A DNA stretch of 64,000 nt from Chaenocephalus aceratus (lineage: Eukaryota; Chordata; Actinopteri; Perciformes; Channichthyidae). The stretch spans positions 27,693,736 to 27,757,735 of the forward strand of contig CM043801.1 of the NCBI GenBank assembly GCA_023974075.1, written 5' to 3'. The notes under the pieces are model-generated. The model worked only from the letters and a program-made list of their open reading frames with translations. It was not told the origin of the DNA and ran no database searches. Both the position numbers and the translations under genes were made by a program. This document shows positions 40,262 to 50,813 of this stretch, one piece after another (within the stretch, counting starts at the first letter, position 1; each line of letters begins with the position of its first letter).

Positions 40262-40901
40262 GTTCAATTTCTTTCTTTGTTCTGTATTTCCAAGGCCTTT
40301 CATAAACTCATTGTTCAACCTCTAAATGTGTCACCAGTAGTTGTTCTGGATTGTTTAACCATATCTCAAGATCCTTCAAAGCACGTCAACTTTAACCAAG
40401 ATATCATAAGGTTTGTCAATTAGACCATGAATTATGATTGAAAGCCCAAAGAACAGCGAGGTGACATTGTTTTATGAACTACTGTTTGTTGCATCTCGCT
40501 CTCCTCTCTTTTCCTGTCAGCTCACTAATTAAGTCATAACATTCCCAAAACCCTGCTGCTTGTAGCTCACTGTGGTAATTTAAGAAATAGAAAACACCAT
40601 TAAATTGTTTGTCCCCCAGAGAGCACTGACAAGTGTAATATTTAACTGCAAAATATCTTACTCGGTTGCATGGCTTGGTCACAATTAATTAAAAAACACA
40701 TTAAAGGGCTTGTTATCAAAAAGATGTGTATGTAAACGGAATAATTGGCTAATATATCCTGACCAGATTTCTCTGACATTTCAGTATCAGCTTCAAAACT
40801 CCACCTGAGGTTGAAGTAACGGCTGTTGTAACGGTTGTTATTGCAGCCAATCCTTCTTCACTTTCTCTAGTTTCTAATAATGTGTTGCACCATAACTACA
40901 G
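40262..40901. other. No gene seen
   Basis: Noncoding spacer between two MITEs. Confidence 0.5.
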
Positions 40902-41235
40902 TAACGCAGCATCCACACGGCGAGCGTGCGTTGAAGCTTGCCGGCGGGCGTGTCTGAAGCTCGACCAACAACCAATCACATGAATCTCCCTCCCCGGACA
41001 CACAAGCACACGGTTTGATTGGCTAGAGCTTGTACTGGCATATGATTTGATTGGCTGACGCTTCCATCGAAGCTTCAAAAGTTGAACATTGCTCAACTTG
41101 TGAAGCGAGCAACGCGAGCAAAGCGAAACGACGCTCCCACAATGCAGTTCGGCAAAGCGTGACGTCACCCCATTCAAAGTGAATGGGCAGAAGCGTTGAA
41201 GCTTCAACGCACGCCGCCGTGTGGACGGGCCGTTA
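40902..41235. mobile_element. MITE with CCACACGGCG ends, copy A
   Basis: The left end TAACGCAGCATCCACACGGC and the reverse complement of the right end, TAACGGCCCGTCCACACGGC, are inverted repeats that continue into GCGTGCGTTGAAGCTT. The interior holds a 14-bp hairpin around 41068-41102 and the perfect palindrome GCGTTGAAGCTTCAACGC near 41203-41220. A second copy lies at 60576-60876. The open frame on its minus strand also appears in the other copy but has no known domain. Confidence 0.8.
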
Positions 41236-41446
41236 GAGATAACTTGGAGAGCAGGTTACAGTCCAGTTACAGTTAAGTTGTTGCAAATGATTTTAAATTG
41301 GATAGTGGTATAATGCATATTGTAAGTAGGATAGACGGACTTGTGCAGGACAGTCTGTTCATGCTCACTGATGACAGTCTCTTCTTCTTTATCAGAAACA
41401 TTTATTTTCCAGATGAGCTAGTTTAATGAAAACAAATAGATCAACC

Positions 41447-41745
41447 GATCATGGGCGAATGTGGCTGCGAGGGAGTATGGTCGTCTTGTGGGTTCGATCC
41501 CAATCCGTGCAGTCAACGTGTCGATGTATCCTTGGGCAAGATACTTAACCCTGAGTTGCTCCTGAATGCATGGCCAATGGTGTGTCAATGGGAATGAATA
41601 TTAGCTACCCTTGAGCAAATGGTACTGCTCTGCATGAATGAGGTGTGAAAGGGTGAATGACTTGTAGTATGTAAAGCGTTTTGAGGGGTCGGAAATACCT
41701 GATAAGGCACTTTATAGGTACAGTCCATTTACCATTTATCATCCC
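41447..41745 (+). mobile_element. tRNA-derived SINE
   Basis: The B box GGTTCGATCCC is at 41491-41501. It is followed by CCTTGGGCAAGATACTTAAC and, at the 3' end, GTAAAGCGTTTTGAGGGGTC, then GGTACAGTCCATTTACCATTT. This layout (tRNA-like head, body, LINE-like tail with a TTTACCAT repeat) is a common fish SINE type. The A box is degraded. Confidence 0.7.
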
Positions 41746-43086
41746 AGTACATTACTTATATACAGTCTCATTATGCATGATACAGATATAAATCCATCAA
41801 TCATTCACTCATTGTTATTGATGCAACACGACTTTTCTTATATCCTGAAGCTTCCCAAATTGTACTCAAACCTAAAACGAAATACCACTTAAGATGGCAG
41901 TGGGGAGTCCACAGATGGGGAGCAAAAAAAGGGTAGGTCAACAAGCGCTTGATAAATGACTCTTCATTCGCTCAGTAGGAGTGGAAACTGCTCCAGTTGT
42001 GACTCCTAAACACCCAAGCTGAAGTGGTTTTAGAGTGGGTGGGTTTGAGGATCAGTGTTACTTTCCACAGAGCCACTTTCCCATAATTCTGAAAATCTGA
42101 TGCCAATTGTTTTTTAATCGGTATCCTCTTTAGGCCTGTTGAGTTGGTTAATTGTCAAATTCGCTGAAGTTGATAATCAGTTCCAGATGGTCCAACCCAC
42201 ATCACAATAAACTTTCTGAAGCATTTTTGAAATCTTTTATTGGATCCAAACACATTTTTCTTTCTGCGACATCCTGCCTCTCACACACTGTTGAGCACAT
42301 TACAGGTATAGTAGTTGACAAAAAGCACAACAGGGAGCCTTGAAGCCACAGTTTCCTGCAGTCAGTCATTGAGGCGCTACAGTGGAGCAACTGGAAACCT
42401 TGATGGTGGATGATGAGTGTTTTCCATTCAATTACCCAACCCCTATTTTCTCAGTCAGCCAGAGATTCACCCCAGTGGTTTTCCAGTCAGCACTCTGCTT
42501 CCCAGCTGCTGCCTGCACTTTATCCCAGTTATCAGCTGAGAGGTGATGTTTGTCGCTAAAGCCACCGTTTTTCTCAGCTCTATCCTTAGCTTTTTGTTTT
42601 AGTCTGGAAGCGTTGGTGTTTTGGTGCGTTCTCACAGCTCTATGAGCATGATTTTTAAGCTAAAGTAGGGTGCTAATTTTGGGCATGAATGATCACATTG
42701 TACACTTCCTGCCAAGGAGCAAACAGAAATCTGACAAAGTTAGCGACTAACTGATGACCAGTAATAGATACAGAAGTAAAGCATTTAGCCACAAAAGTGA
42801 CAACCTTTCCCTCAGGACTTGGTTGGGACCAAACCAAAGCCAAACTAGAAGAGTGGATGTGTGACTTTAAGCAAACTGAAGCAAGATTTCAAATAATTAC
42901 GTTGTTTTGTAACTGCTAAATGTGTAATTTGTCAACTGTGTCCTATAGCACTTTAGCTATATTAACATAAGTATGTGTTAATGATATGATGCCACAAAGG
43001 CACAACAATCCTCAGTAAAGTATAGTACAAATGCAACGGTCTATGCCTAATTAAAAACGGAATAAATAATAAATCAAACTTTACTT
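41746..43086. other. No gene seen
   Basis: Noncoding DNA. Confidence 0.55.
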
Positions 43087-43090
43087 TTAA

Positions 43091-43352
43091 AGGTCCCATG
43101 TCATGCTTTTCCGGTTATTACCCGTCCTCTTGTGTGTTATGTAGCTTTTGCTGCATACTGTATAAAAGGTCTGCAAAGTCACAAACCCTCAAAGTACACC
43201 CTGTAGCGAGTAAAACTCTAACAGAAAAGACGTGTCTATGCGCCTCGTTGTAGATTTCTCTTTTTCCATTTTTTCCTTCCGGGGCAGGTTGACGTCACTA
43301 AGTCCAAATGGACCAATTGGTCCAAATGGACCAATTCGCACACACTCATTAC
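43091..43352 (+). mobile_element. 5' part of a TTAA-type MITE
   Basis: TTAA at 43087-43090 precedes AGGTCCCATGTCATGC. The following 200 bases (TTTCCGGTTATTACCCGTCC, TCAAAGTACACCCTGTAG and so on) match 25146-25380 closely. It is cut off by the L2 copy on its right, and the matching 3' part is not seen beyond that L2. Confidence 0.8.
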
Positions 43353-45430
43353 ATTACATTACATTGCATTTAGCTGACGCTTTTATCCAAAGCGACTTAC
43401 AATAAGTACATTCGACCAGGAAGACACAACCTTGAAGAAAACAGAATCATATAAGTACATCAGGTTTCATAGAGCCAAATATGTCAAGTGCTACTCAACT
43501 GGCTTTAGGTAAGCCAGTCCTTTATTAGTATATAAGTGCTCTGTTAGCAGTTCTTTGTTAGTAATTATATCGCTCGAGGTGGAGTCGAAAGAGATGAGTT
43601 TTCAGTCTGCGCCGGAAGGTTTGTAAGCTTTCTGCCGTCCTGATGTCAATGGGGAGCTCATTCCACCATTTAGGAGCCAGGATAGCAAACCCACGTGTTT
43701 TTGCTGATGGGAACTTGGGTCCCCCTCGCAGCGAGGGTGCAGCGAGTCATTTGGCTGATGCAGAGCGAAGTGCACGTGGTGGGGTGTACAATTTAACCAT
43801 GTCCTGGATGTAGGAAGGGCCAGATCCATTCGCAGCATGGTACGCAAGTACCAGTGTCTTGAAGTGAATTCTAGCAGTTACCGGAAGCCAATGAAGGGAG
43901 CGGAGGAGCGGCGTGGTGTGGGAGAATTTAGGAAGGTTGAAGACCAGACGAGCCGCTTTATTCTGGATGAGCTGCAGAGGTCGGATGGCACATGCAGGTA
44001 GACCAGCCAGGAGGGAGTTGCAGTAGTCTAGGCGTGAGGTGACGAGAGCCTGGACCAGAACCTGCGTCGCTTTCTGGTCAGCTGGGGACGTGTCCTCCTG
44101 ATGTTGTAAAGCGTGTATCTGCAGCAACGGGTTGTAGCAGCGATGTTTGCAGTGAAGTACAGGTTGTTATCTAGGGTCACACCCAGATTCCTTGCAGTCT
44201 GAGTCGGGGAAACAACAGAGGTGCCGATATGGATAGTCAGGTCAAGAGTGGGACAATCTTTTCCCGGAAGGAAAAGCAGTTCAGTTTTGTCAAGGTTGAG
44301 CTTGAGATGATGAGCGGACATCCACTGAGAGATGTCAGCTAAACAAGCAGAGATGCGTGCGACGACCTGGGTCTCTGAGCGGGGAAAGGACAGAATTAAT
44401 TGGGTGTCGTCAGCGTAGCAGTGGTATGAAAAACCATGCAGGCTAATGACAGATCCGAGCGAGTTTGTGTACAAGGAGAAAAGGAGGGGACCAAGAACAG
44501 AGCCCTGAGGGACCCCTGTAGTTAATTGACAAGGGTCGGACTCGGACCCTCTCCAAGTTACCCTGTAGGTACGGTCTTTGAGGTATGAGGTGAGGAGGGA
44601 AAGTGCAGAGCCTGAAACTCCAAGTTCTTGGAGAGTGCGAAGGAGGATCTGATGGTTAACCGTGTCGAATGCAGCAGACAGGTCCAGAAGGATGATGACA
44701 GAGGAGAGGGAGGCTGCTTTAGCAGTGTGCAGTTCCTCAGTGACAGCAATGAGGGCAGTTTCTGTGGAGTGACCTGCCTTGAAACCAGACTGGTGCGGAT
44801 CCAGAAGGTTGTTCTGATGGAGATAACAGGAGAGTTGTTTAAAGACAGCGCGTTCAAGTATTTTAGACAGGAACGGGAGTAGAGAGACAGGCCTGTAGTT
44901 TATAACATCAGACGGGTTGAGAGAGGGTTTCTTTAGGAGAGGGTTTACTCTTGCCTCCTTGAGACTGTTTGGAAAGTGACCAGAAGTGTTGATGAAATGG
45001 GTGAGAAACGGTAGAATATCAGGAGCGATAGTCTGAAGGAGGTTTGAAGGGATAGGGTCCAGAGGACAGGTGGTAGGGCGGGCAGAGGTAATGAGGGTAA
45101 GAACCTCACTTGGCGAGAGAGGGGAAAAGGAGGTCAGTGTGTGGGTGAAAGGAGGGTCTGGTGACCCAGCGGTGAGTAAAGGTGAGTCAGAAAAAGAAGC
45201 GAATATCATCAACCTTTTTTTCAAAGTGGTTAACAAAGTCGCTTGACAGAAGGGAGGAGGGGGAAGGGGCTTTGGGAGGGTCCAAGAGGGTGGAGAAGAT
45301 GGAAAATAGTTTTTTTAGGATTGGAATAGGAAGATTGGATCTTATCTTGAAAGAAAGTGCTTTTTGCCTGAGAGATCGAAGAAGAGAAAGAGGAGAGGAG
45401 CCTGTGCCCCGCGGAGCTCCGCATGTTTTA
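43353..45430 (-). mobile_element. 5'-truncated L2 LINE with reverse transcriptase
   Basis: On the minus strand the element ends in GCGTCAGCTAAATGCAATGT with a (TGTAA)n tail at 43353-43372. It contains about 1.7 kb of coding sequence for the reverse transcriptase and C-terminal region. The endonuclease is missing. A separate tail fragment of the same family lies at 48742-48957. Together with the MITE copy at 43091-43352 it suggests insertion into that MITE. Confidence 0.9.
43558..45236 (-). pseudogene. L2 reverse transcriptase (broken)
   Basis: The long frame 45236-44028 shows, in order, TCPLDPIPSNLL, NYRPVSLLPFLSKILE, HQSGFKAGHSTETAL, the palm motif ILLDLSAAFDTVNH, GVPQGSVLGPLLFSLYTNSL, the catalytic CYADDTQL, and LNLDKTELLFLPG. 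A frameshift near 44100 moves the protein into a second frame (44127-43747) with SRLDYCNSLLAGLP, LQLIQNKAARLVF and SLHWLPVTARIHFK. There is then an in-frame TGA after ALRSASAK, with the frame resuming LAAPSLRGG and APKWWNELP to a final TAA at 43558-43560. LSAAFDTVNH and the tail identify the L2 clade. At least two lesions make it inactive. Confidence 0.9.
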
Positions 45431-48400
45431 TTTTATTTAATGTGAAGTATCAGCCCACCATTAGTTCTATAATTCATAAATTACGAATTGCACTAGAGAA
45501 AGCACTTCTTTCCGAGTCTATTGTCTGAACATTATTAGTCCCGGTAAACATTTATTTTTAACAGTATTCCTGCTGTGAAGGCCGACATCGCAAACAAAAT
45601 ATGTCATTGTTGCAGATTCCTGTTGTGACAATGACAACGTTGCAAGAACAAGTATTGGCCTGAACCATAAAGGCTTGAGGCGCGAGATGATTTGATTATA
45701 TATTTTTCCTAGTTATCCGAGAGCTTGAAGAAACCATATTTACAGCACACACATACTGTACTTGTCATATCCGTCAGAAAACAAATGTACACAGGGCTGA
45801 GGCCACTTGCTCACATGCATATGCACTGTGCATTATAGGCCCAGCCTGATTGAAAACTAATGGAGCAGAAATGTCCTTGAAAGTTAAAAGACGCATGTGA
45901 AATTGCAAATGCAGAGCCAAAGATCTGCGGTCCGCTAAATTGCAGTATCCTTTCCGCATTTACCCTGTCAACATGTAATTTGTTGATTTGTGAAACATTC
46001 ACACATGGGCGGTTTAGCCGTCCACGTATTCAAATTGTGCAGGGCTCTCCAGTGCATTCTGGGTGAGAAATATTGGAGACAGGTTTTGGTCAGGAAAAAA
46101 AAGCCTAAAGCTAGAGGAGAGGAAAAAACAACAGAATAATGCAGCCGGCAGCAGGGGGAAATGCAGAGTCCACAGAAAACACTGCGTCAACAAAATAAAA
46201 CAAGCAGTATTGAAACAACAGACAATGGAGTGGTCAGAAAAGACTGGTTTGTACACAGAGGATGACTGAACGTTCCTCCTTTACATGGCTTCTTGCCAGT
46301 TTATATTGTTATATAAAAAATGATGTTGCTTTTTATGTACTTTAATTTGAAATACAACACCTTAAACGTAAAGCATTAAGTGATAAGAGAAGATTTAGGG
46401 CGCCAGAAGTTGAGAAGCTGGGATAAAACGAAAGCTTGTTTTTTGTAAAGAAATATTCACTCATCTGTAAGGACGGTCAATAATCTCTTCATGTCTCCTG
46501 CACTCCCCGACTCTTTGTTTGTCCTTCATTGTATTCCTCACACACAAAGAAATGCAGATATTTTCAAAAAGAAAACATGTGTGTATTGATTGTTGCTTGC
46601 AGCATAAAAGAGCACTCAATACACTTTTGTGATGAAAGTGTTTGCAGAAATATTAAGAAGTTAGAAAAAAGGCATTCAAAAGATAACAAAAGATTCTTGT
46701 AACTTTACATTTTTCGGCAGTTACCTTTATAAGACACCGGCTTCTTATTTCTGTTTAGTGTCAAACTCACAAAACGTTTTAATAGGCTAGTTTAAATTGT
46801 GCGGCTGCAAACTATGCATGGTAAAACTCTGTAAAGTATACATTATGTATCAAATACAAAAAAGGGGTCCTCAAAGACCACAAGGTTTCCTAAATTTAAG
46901 ATTTGAAATATCTGACACTGTTGACAAAAATTCAAGTGGCACAATTTTTTTAAAATATATTATATACGGATATACTTTAGAGATTACCTTATTTTCAGGT
47001 TTCACCAAACCGTGTTATTTTCTGGACATATTTTGTATTTTATCCCGAGAACCACAGCATACACTAGTATTGAATAATACATTGATTTTACTGTACTGAA
47101 ATATCAGCTGTTGCCCAAGTTTCTAGTCCAATATTGTCCATATTTTGCTCTACTTATCTCATACGATGTTGTTCCAACCTACTGAATGACAGAGGACAAC
47201 TCCAGCTGATTTCTGGAGACTCAGTGGATATGTGACAACAGATTTATTTGTTACCTGCACAAGGGATTATGCTCTAAAATCTCAGGTATTTGTGAGTTTA
47301 CCAGGGGGATTATGCATTGTACTTGATTCACGGAACTGATAATGCACAACTGTGGAAGCAAGTGTACCTTTTATTAGAAATGATCCTGCACTGAGAATAA
47401 GACAAGCAGCAGATGCATTAATCATCTGAGATATTCTCGGTGCTGTCAGAAGTGGGTGGTTTTCCCTCATGGCCAAGGGGATATGTGACTGCAGAAAATA
47501 TGTAACATGAGTCTATTGTTCTGCTATACAGTATACTGAGTCATTCTTCTTTCTGGGTCCTTTCGGTATGAGAAATGAAGCTCCGCACTGGGACTGAGTC
47601 TCATTTCCATTACCATGTTATCTTTTTATGTGGGGCCCCTCGCATCTTATACATTTTGCATAAGGACTTAACAGAGCTACACGAGCCAGATTTGCATGAA
47701 CATTTACATTACAGTCATCATAACTCAAAAAGCTCAGTGTTCAGTGGAAATACAGCAGATTTCCTTGTAGCTCGCTAATGTTACTGTAACTGCATATAAG
47801 CAAAAGTACGGTACACATAATACAACAGATAAATGATTAGGTTTTACCAAAGTTAAGCCTGGCACCAAATAGCTTACAATATACCGTACAATCATAAATC
47901 CAACAAACAATACCGCAAACATTCCTACAATAAAATAGCAATTTGATTAAAATTCATATTTTTGGACCATATTCTTTACACTTACACTTTTTTCTATTGG
48001 AAAAATTCATCAAATAATGGATTATTAACATATTTCGTTTTACATGTACTATTTAATCTTCTATTTTACCACCCTGCTGGACATGATATGTACCTTGTGT
48101 CAGTGTAGCTCCTGTATAAAGTTGATTGTATTTCATGAAATCATTTCTTAATGCGACATAGGGTCCGACTACTTTTATAACCATTACATTTCATTGGTTA
48201 TTTGGTAGATTAACCAATTAATCTACCTGCTATTTCCTGGTTTTAATTAATTATTTAGTCTATTTAATACGTTTACTCAAGTATTGTACTTAAGTACTTT
48301 TTTGACATATTTGTGCTTTACTTAAATATTTCCATTCTATGCTGCTTTATACTTCTACCCTGCTACATTTCTGAGGCACATATTGTACTCTTGCGCCAGA

Positions 48401-48578
48401 GTGTTGAACCTGTGCCATGCGGAGACTGGAAAACAGTTGCGTTTAACTGCAGCAGTCAGCTCTCTTGAGGTCAATACAAACATTAGCTTGTACTGTCTGT
48501 AGAGATAAATACAGCACTGCAGGCACTAAATACTGATGTTCAATGATGCTCTGAAACGGAAGTGGTTTTCCTCAGCGT
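45431..48578. other. No gene seen over about 3.1 kb
   Basis: Noncoding, A+T-rich DNA, presumably intron. Confidence 0.5.
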
Positions 48579-48586
48579 GTGACGAC

Positions 48587-49108
48587 CATAGGCGGAGTTT
48601 GACATTTGCTCTTGGGGGGGGCAAACCTTTTTTACTGACGTCAGTACACAGTCCCAACTATTGCGTGGGGTGCTATGGATACAGTAGCAATAAAGCCAGC
48701 GTTCACCGCACTGAGTATGACTTTTCCATGCACACAGTCACACTCGAGCGATAGAATTACTAACAAAGAACTGCTAACAGAGCACTTATATACTAATAAA
48801 GGACTGGCTTATCTATAGCCAGTTGAGTAGCACTTGAAATGCTTGGCTCTATGAAACCTGATGTACTTTCAAGGTTGTGTCTTCCTGGTCGAATGTACTT
48901 ATTGTAAGTCACTTTGGATAAAAGCGTCAGCTAAATACAATGTAATGTAATGTAATACTATATTCCTTGGTTACTTGAACACGCTACAATATTATTAACG
49001 AGTGTCCTACCTTATTAAAATATTGATATACGAAATATTTGTATTGGAACAGTTTTCGACGTAGTAATGCTGTAACATATTTCAGCCACTACGCAAAATC
49101 CGCCTATG
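48587..49108. mobile_element. Short hAT element holding an L2 tail
   Basis: The left end CATAGGCGGAGTTTG and the reverse complement of the right end, CATAGGCGGATTTTG, are paired. Exact target-site duplications GTGACGAC lie at 48579-48586 and 49109-49116. Without the L2 fragment it is about 305 bp, a typical MITE size. Confidence 0.93.
48742..48957 (+). mobile_element. L2 LINE 3' tail fragment
   Basis: From CTCGAGCGATAGAATTACTA through TGGATAAAAGCGTCAGCTAA to the ATGTAATGTAATGTAAT end it is the same sequence as the 3' UTR of the L2 at 43353-43590, in the opposite orientation. It is inserted in the hAT at 48587-49108. Confidence 0.88.
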
Positions 49109-49116
49109 GTGACGAC

Positions 49117-49634
49117 GTGTTTCACTGTGATTAAAGGAAAATTCGGATAATTTTTTCCGCACCTATACCTGACTGAGCTGTGTTTGGTTAGCTAGCTAGC
49201 AAACTACATATTCCTCTGTAGTAATGACCAGGGTTCATCATATTAGGCCTTATTTGAGATGTAGTCAGTTACGGAATACAAATTACTTGACCATTTGTAA
49301 GTAGTAGTAGTGGTAGGTAGTAGTTTTTGTAATTAGCAATATATTCCATTGGATTATCCAAAAATGATGTTAAAATCTGAATGCATCTGGACTGCTTTAA
49401 AATGAAAATATTGCACCATTAAAAAGATTGAATGCAGTCCCAAAGAAATATTAACATCACAAACAATTGTAATGCAAATAAGAGGCATTTTGCATATTTA
49501 ACAGATATAACAATTTATGGTTGAAACTACGGGACTTTGTTTTTCAAGATGTTAAACTTTAGAGTCTCAGAGGCAGATGTGTTTTTACTTTCAGGACACT
49601 GATCTTTTCTTGGGGGTCAATAGATATCAATGGG
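49117..49634. other. No gene seen
   Basis: Noncoding spacer. Confidence 0.5.
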
Positions 49635-49875
49635 ACGGGTGGCGCAGTGGTTTGTGCGTGTGATCATCAGATCAAAGGGGCGTTGGGGAACCCGTTCCCG
49701 CCCCACTGCGTCAGGCCGTTGTGTCCTTGGGCAAGACACTTCACCCGAATTAGCTCCTGTGGGTATTGTCCACAGTAGATGACCATTACATGTATGTGTA
49801 ATGTGTATTTGTAAAGCGCTTTGATAGTCATTGATAAAGCGCTATAATAAATATAAGGATTGTTATTATTATTAT
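49635..49875 (+). mobile_element. tRNA-derived SINE
   Basis: The head GGGTGGCGCAGTGGTTTGTG contains an A box (TGGCGCAGTGG, 49642-49652). The expected B-box region is diverged. The body has TCCTTGGGCAAGACACTTCACC and the tail reads TTGTAAAGCGCTTTGATAGTC, then AAAGCGCTATAATAAATATAAG and a (TTA)n run. Such tails are shared with L2-type LINEs. Confidence 0.75.
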
Positions 49876-50389
49876 TTATATCTGTTCATACTGGAGTAAC
49901 ACAGAAAAAAACACCTTTTGATGTGATCCTGACCTCAATTGGCTTGGTCTGACTTTTCTTCTTTTGTTTATGATTAAATGGTGCCACTGCCTGTACCATT
50001 TAAGCGTGTGGTTGTTACTTCCACACAATAAAATTAAGAAATCATGTGATTTTGACAAATATATTTTTTTCTCATTTAAATTCCTTTCAATGCCCTCTTT
50101 TATTTTCGTACAAGTCTACATTCAACCTTACAAAGTGGAAGTGTGAAGGTAGACGATGTACGTTATAGAAACAGAGTTGTGTTATCTCTCTTTTAGTTAA
50201 TTAAAGCTGTTATTTATGTCACATCCTGAATATGTGTTTCAGGCTCCGGCAGATTCCAAACTGTTATTTTTCACACAGTCTTTCAAGCAGGTGACATGTC
50301 CTGATGGAGCTACCTTACTTACCATCTTCATCCATAATGCAAACAACTAATCCATGATCTTCCTTGTTTCTGATTTTGTTTCTTTGCAG

Positions 50390-50577
50390 TTGGGGGAGGA
50401 AACCTTCAACCGTGCCAAGTTGTTGAACGTTGGCTACACAGAGGCTATGAAGGATGGGGAGTACGACTGCTTCATCTTCAGCGACGTGGACCTGATCCCG
50501 ATGGACGACCGCAACCTTTACCACTGCTACGACCAGCCCAGGCACTTCGCCATCGCCATGGACAAGTTTGGCTTCAG
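50390..50577 (+). CDS. b4galt2: beta-1,4-galactosyltransferase 2, 188-bp internal exon with DVD motif
   Basis: B4GALT2 is a Golgi type II membrane enzyme that transfers galactose from UDP-Gal to terminal GlcNAc. This exon opens in phase 0 after a pyrimidine-rich acceptor (TTTGTTTCTTTGCAG) and ends AG|GTGAGG in phase 2. It encodes 62 codons of the catalytic core: EETFNRAKLLNVG, then CFIFSDVDLIPMDDRNLYHC and QPRHFAIAMDKFGF. The DVD at 50483-50491 is the metal/UDP-binding motif of the family. Residues such as MDDRNLY and RHFAIAM fit B4GALT2 better than B4GALT1 (MNDHNAY, RHISVAM) from my knowledge of the mammalian proteins. The 188-bp length equals the corresponding mammalian B4GALT1 exon. The exon is intact and in a normal vertebrate coding style with higher G+C than its surroundings. 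The neighbouring exon lies at 55125. Confidence 0.93.
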
Positions 50578-50781
50578 GTGAGGGGACGGTTTCAGCTTGG
50601 CGTGCGTTTTTGTGCGGCCGGGGAGCGTTAGATTAATTTCAAGTTACTTTGTTGATCACAAATTGGAAATTGTTTGTTCACAGCAGCATGAACAGGCATT
50701 GCACATAAATTACAGAATAAAACAGTAAATATAAACATTTTGACTTTAGATAATATACATACACAGTAAATATCCACATAT

Positions 50782-50813
<32 letters not shown>

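Noticed and set aside
40896..41207. 103-codon minus-strand frame, similar to one at 60689-60982
   Set aside because: The similarity comes from two copies of the same MITE; the frames are not conserved at their ends and show no domain.
43747..45236. Possible independent host gene of about 400 codons
   Set aside because: The reverse transcriptase motifs and the L2 tail show it is a LINE; it is also frameshifted.
50390..50577. Assignment to b4galt1 instead of b4galt2
   Set aside because: Residues in the MDDRNLY and RHFAIAM stretches and in LPYAGY of the next exon fit B4GALT2 and not B4GALT1.
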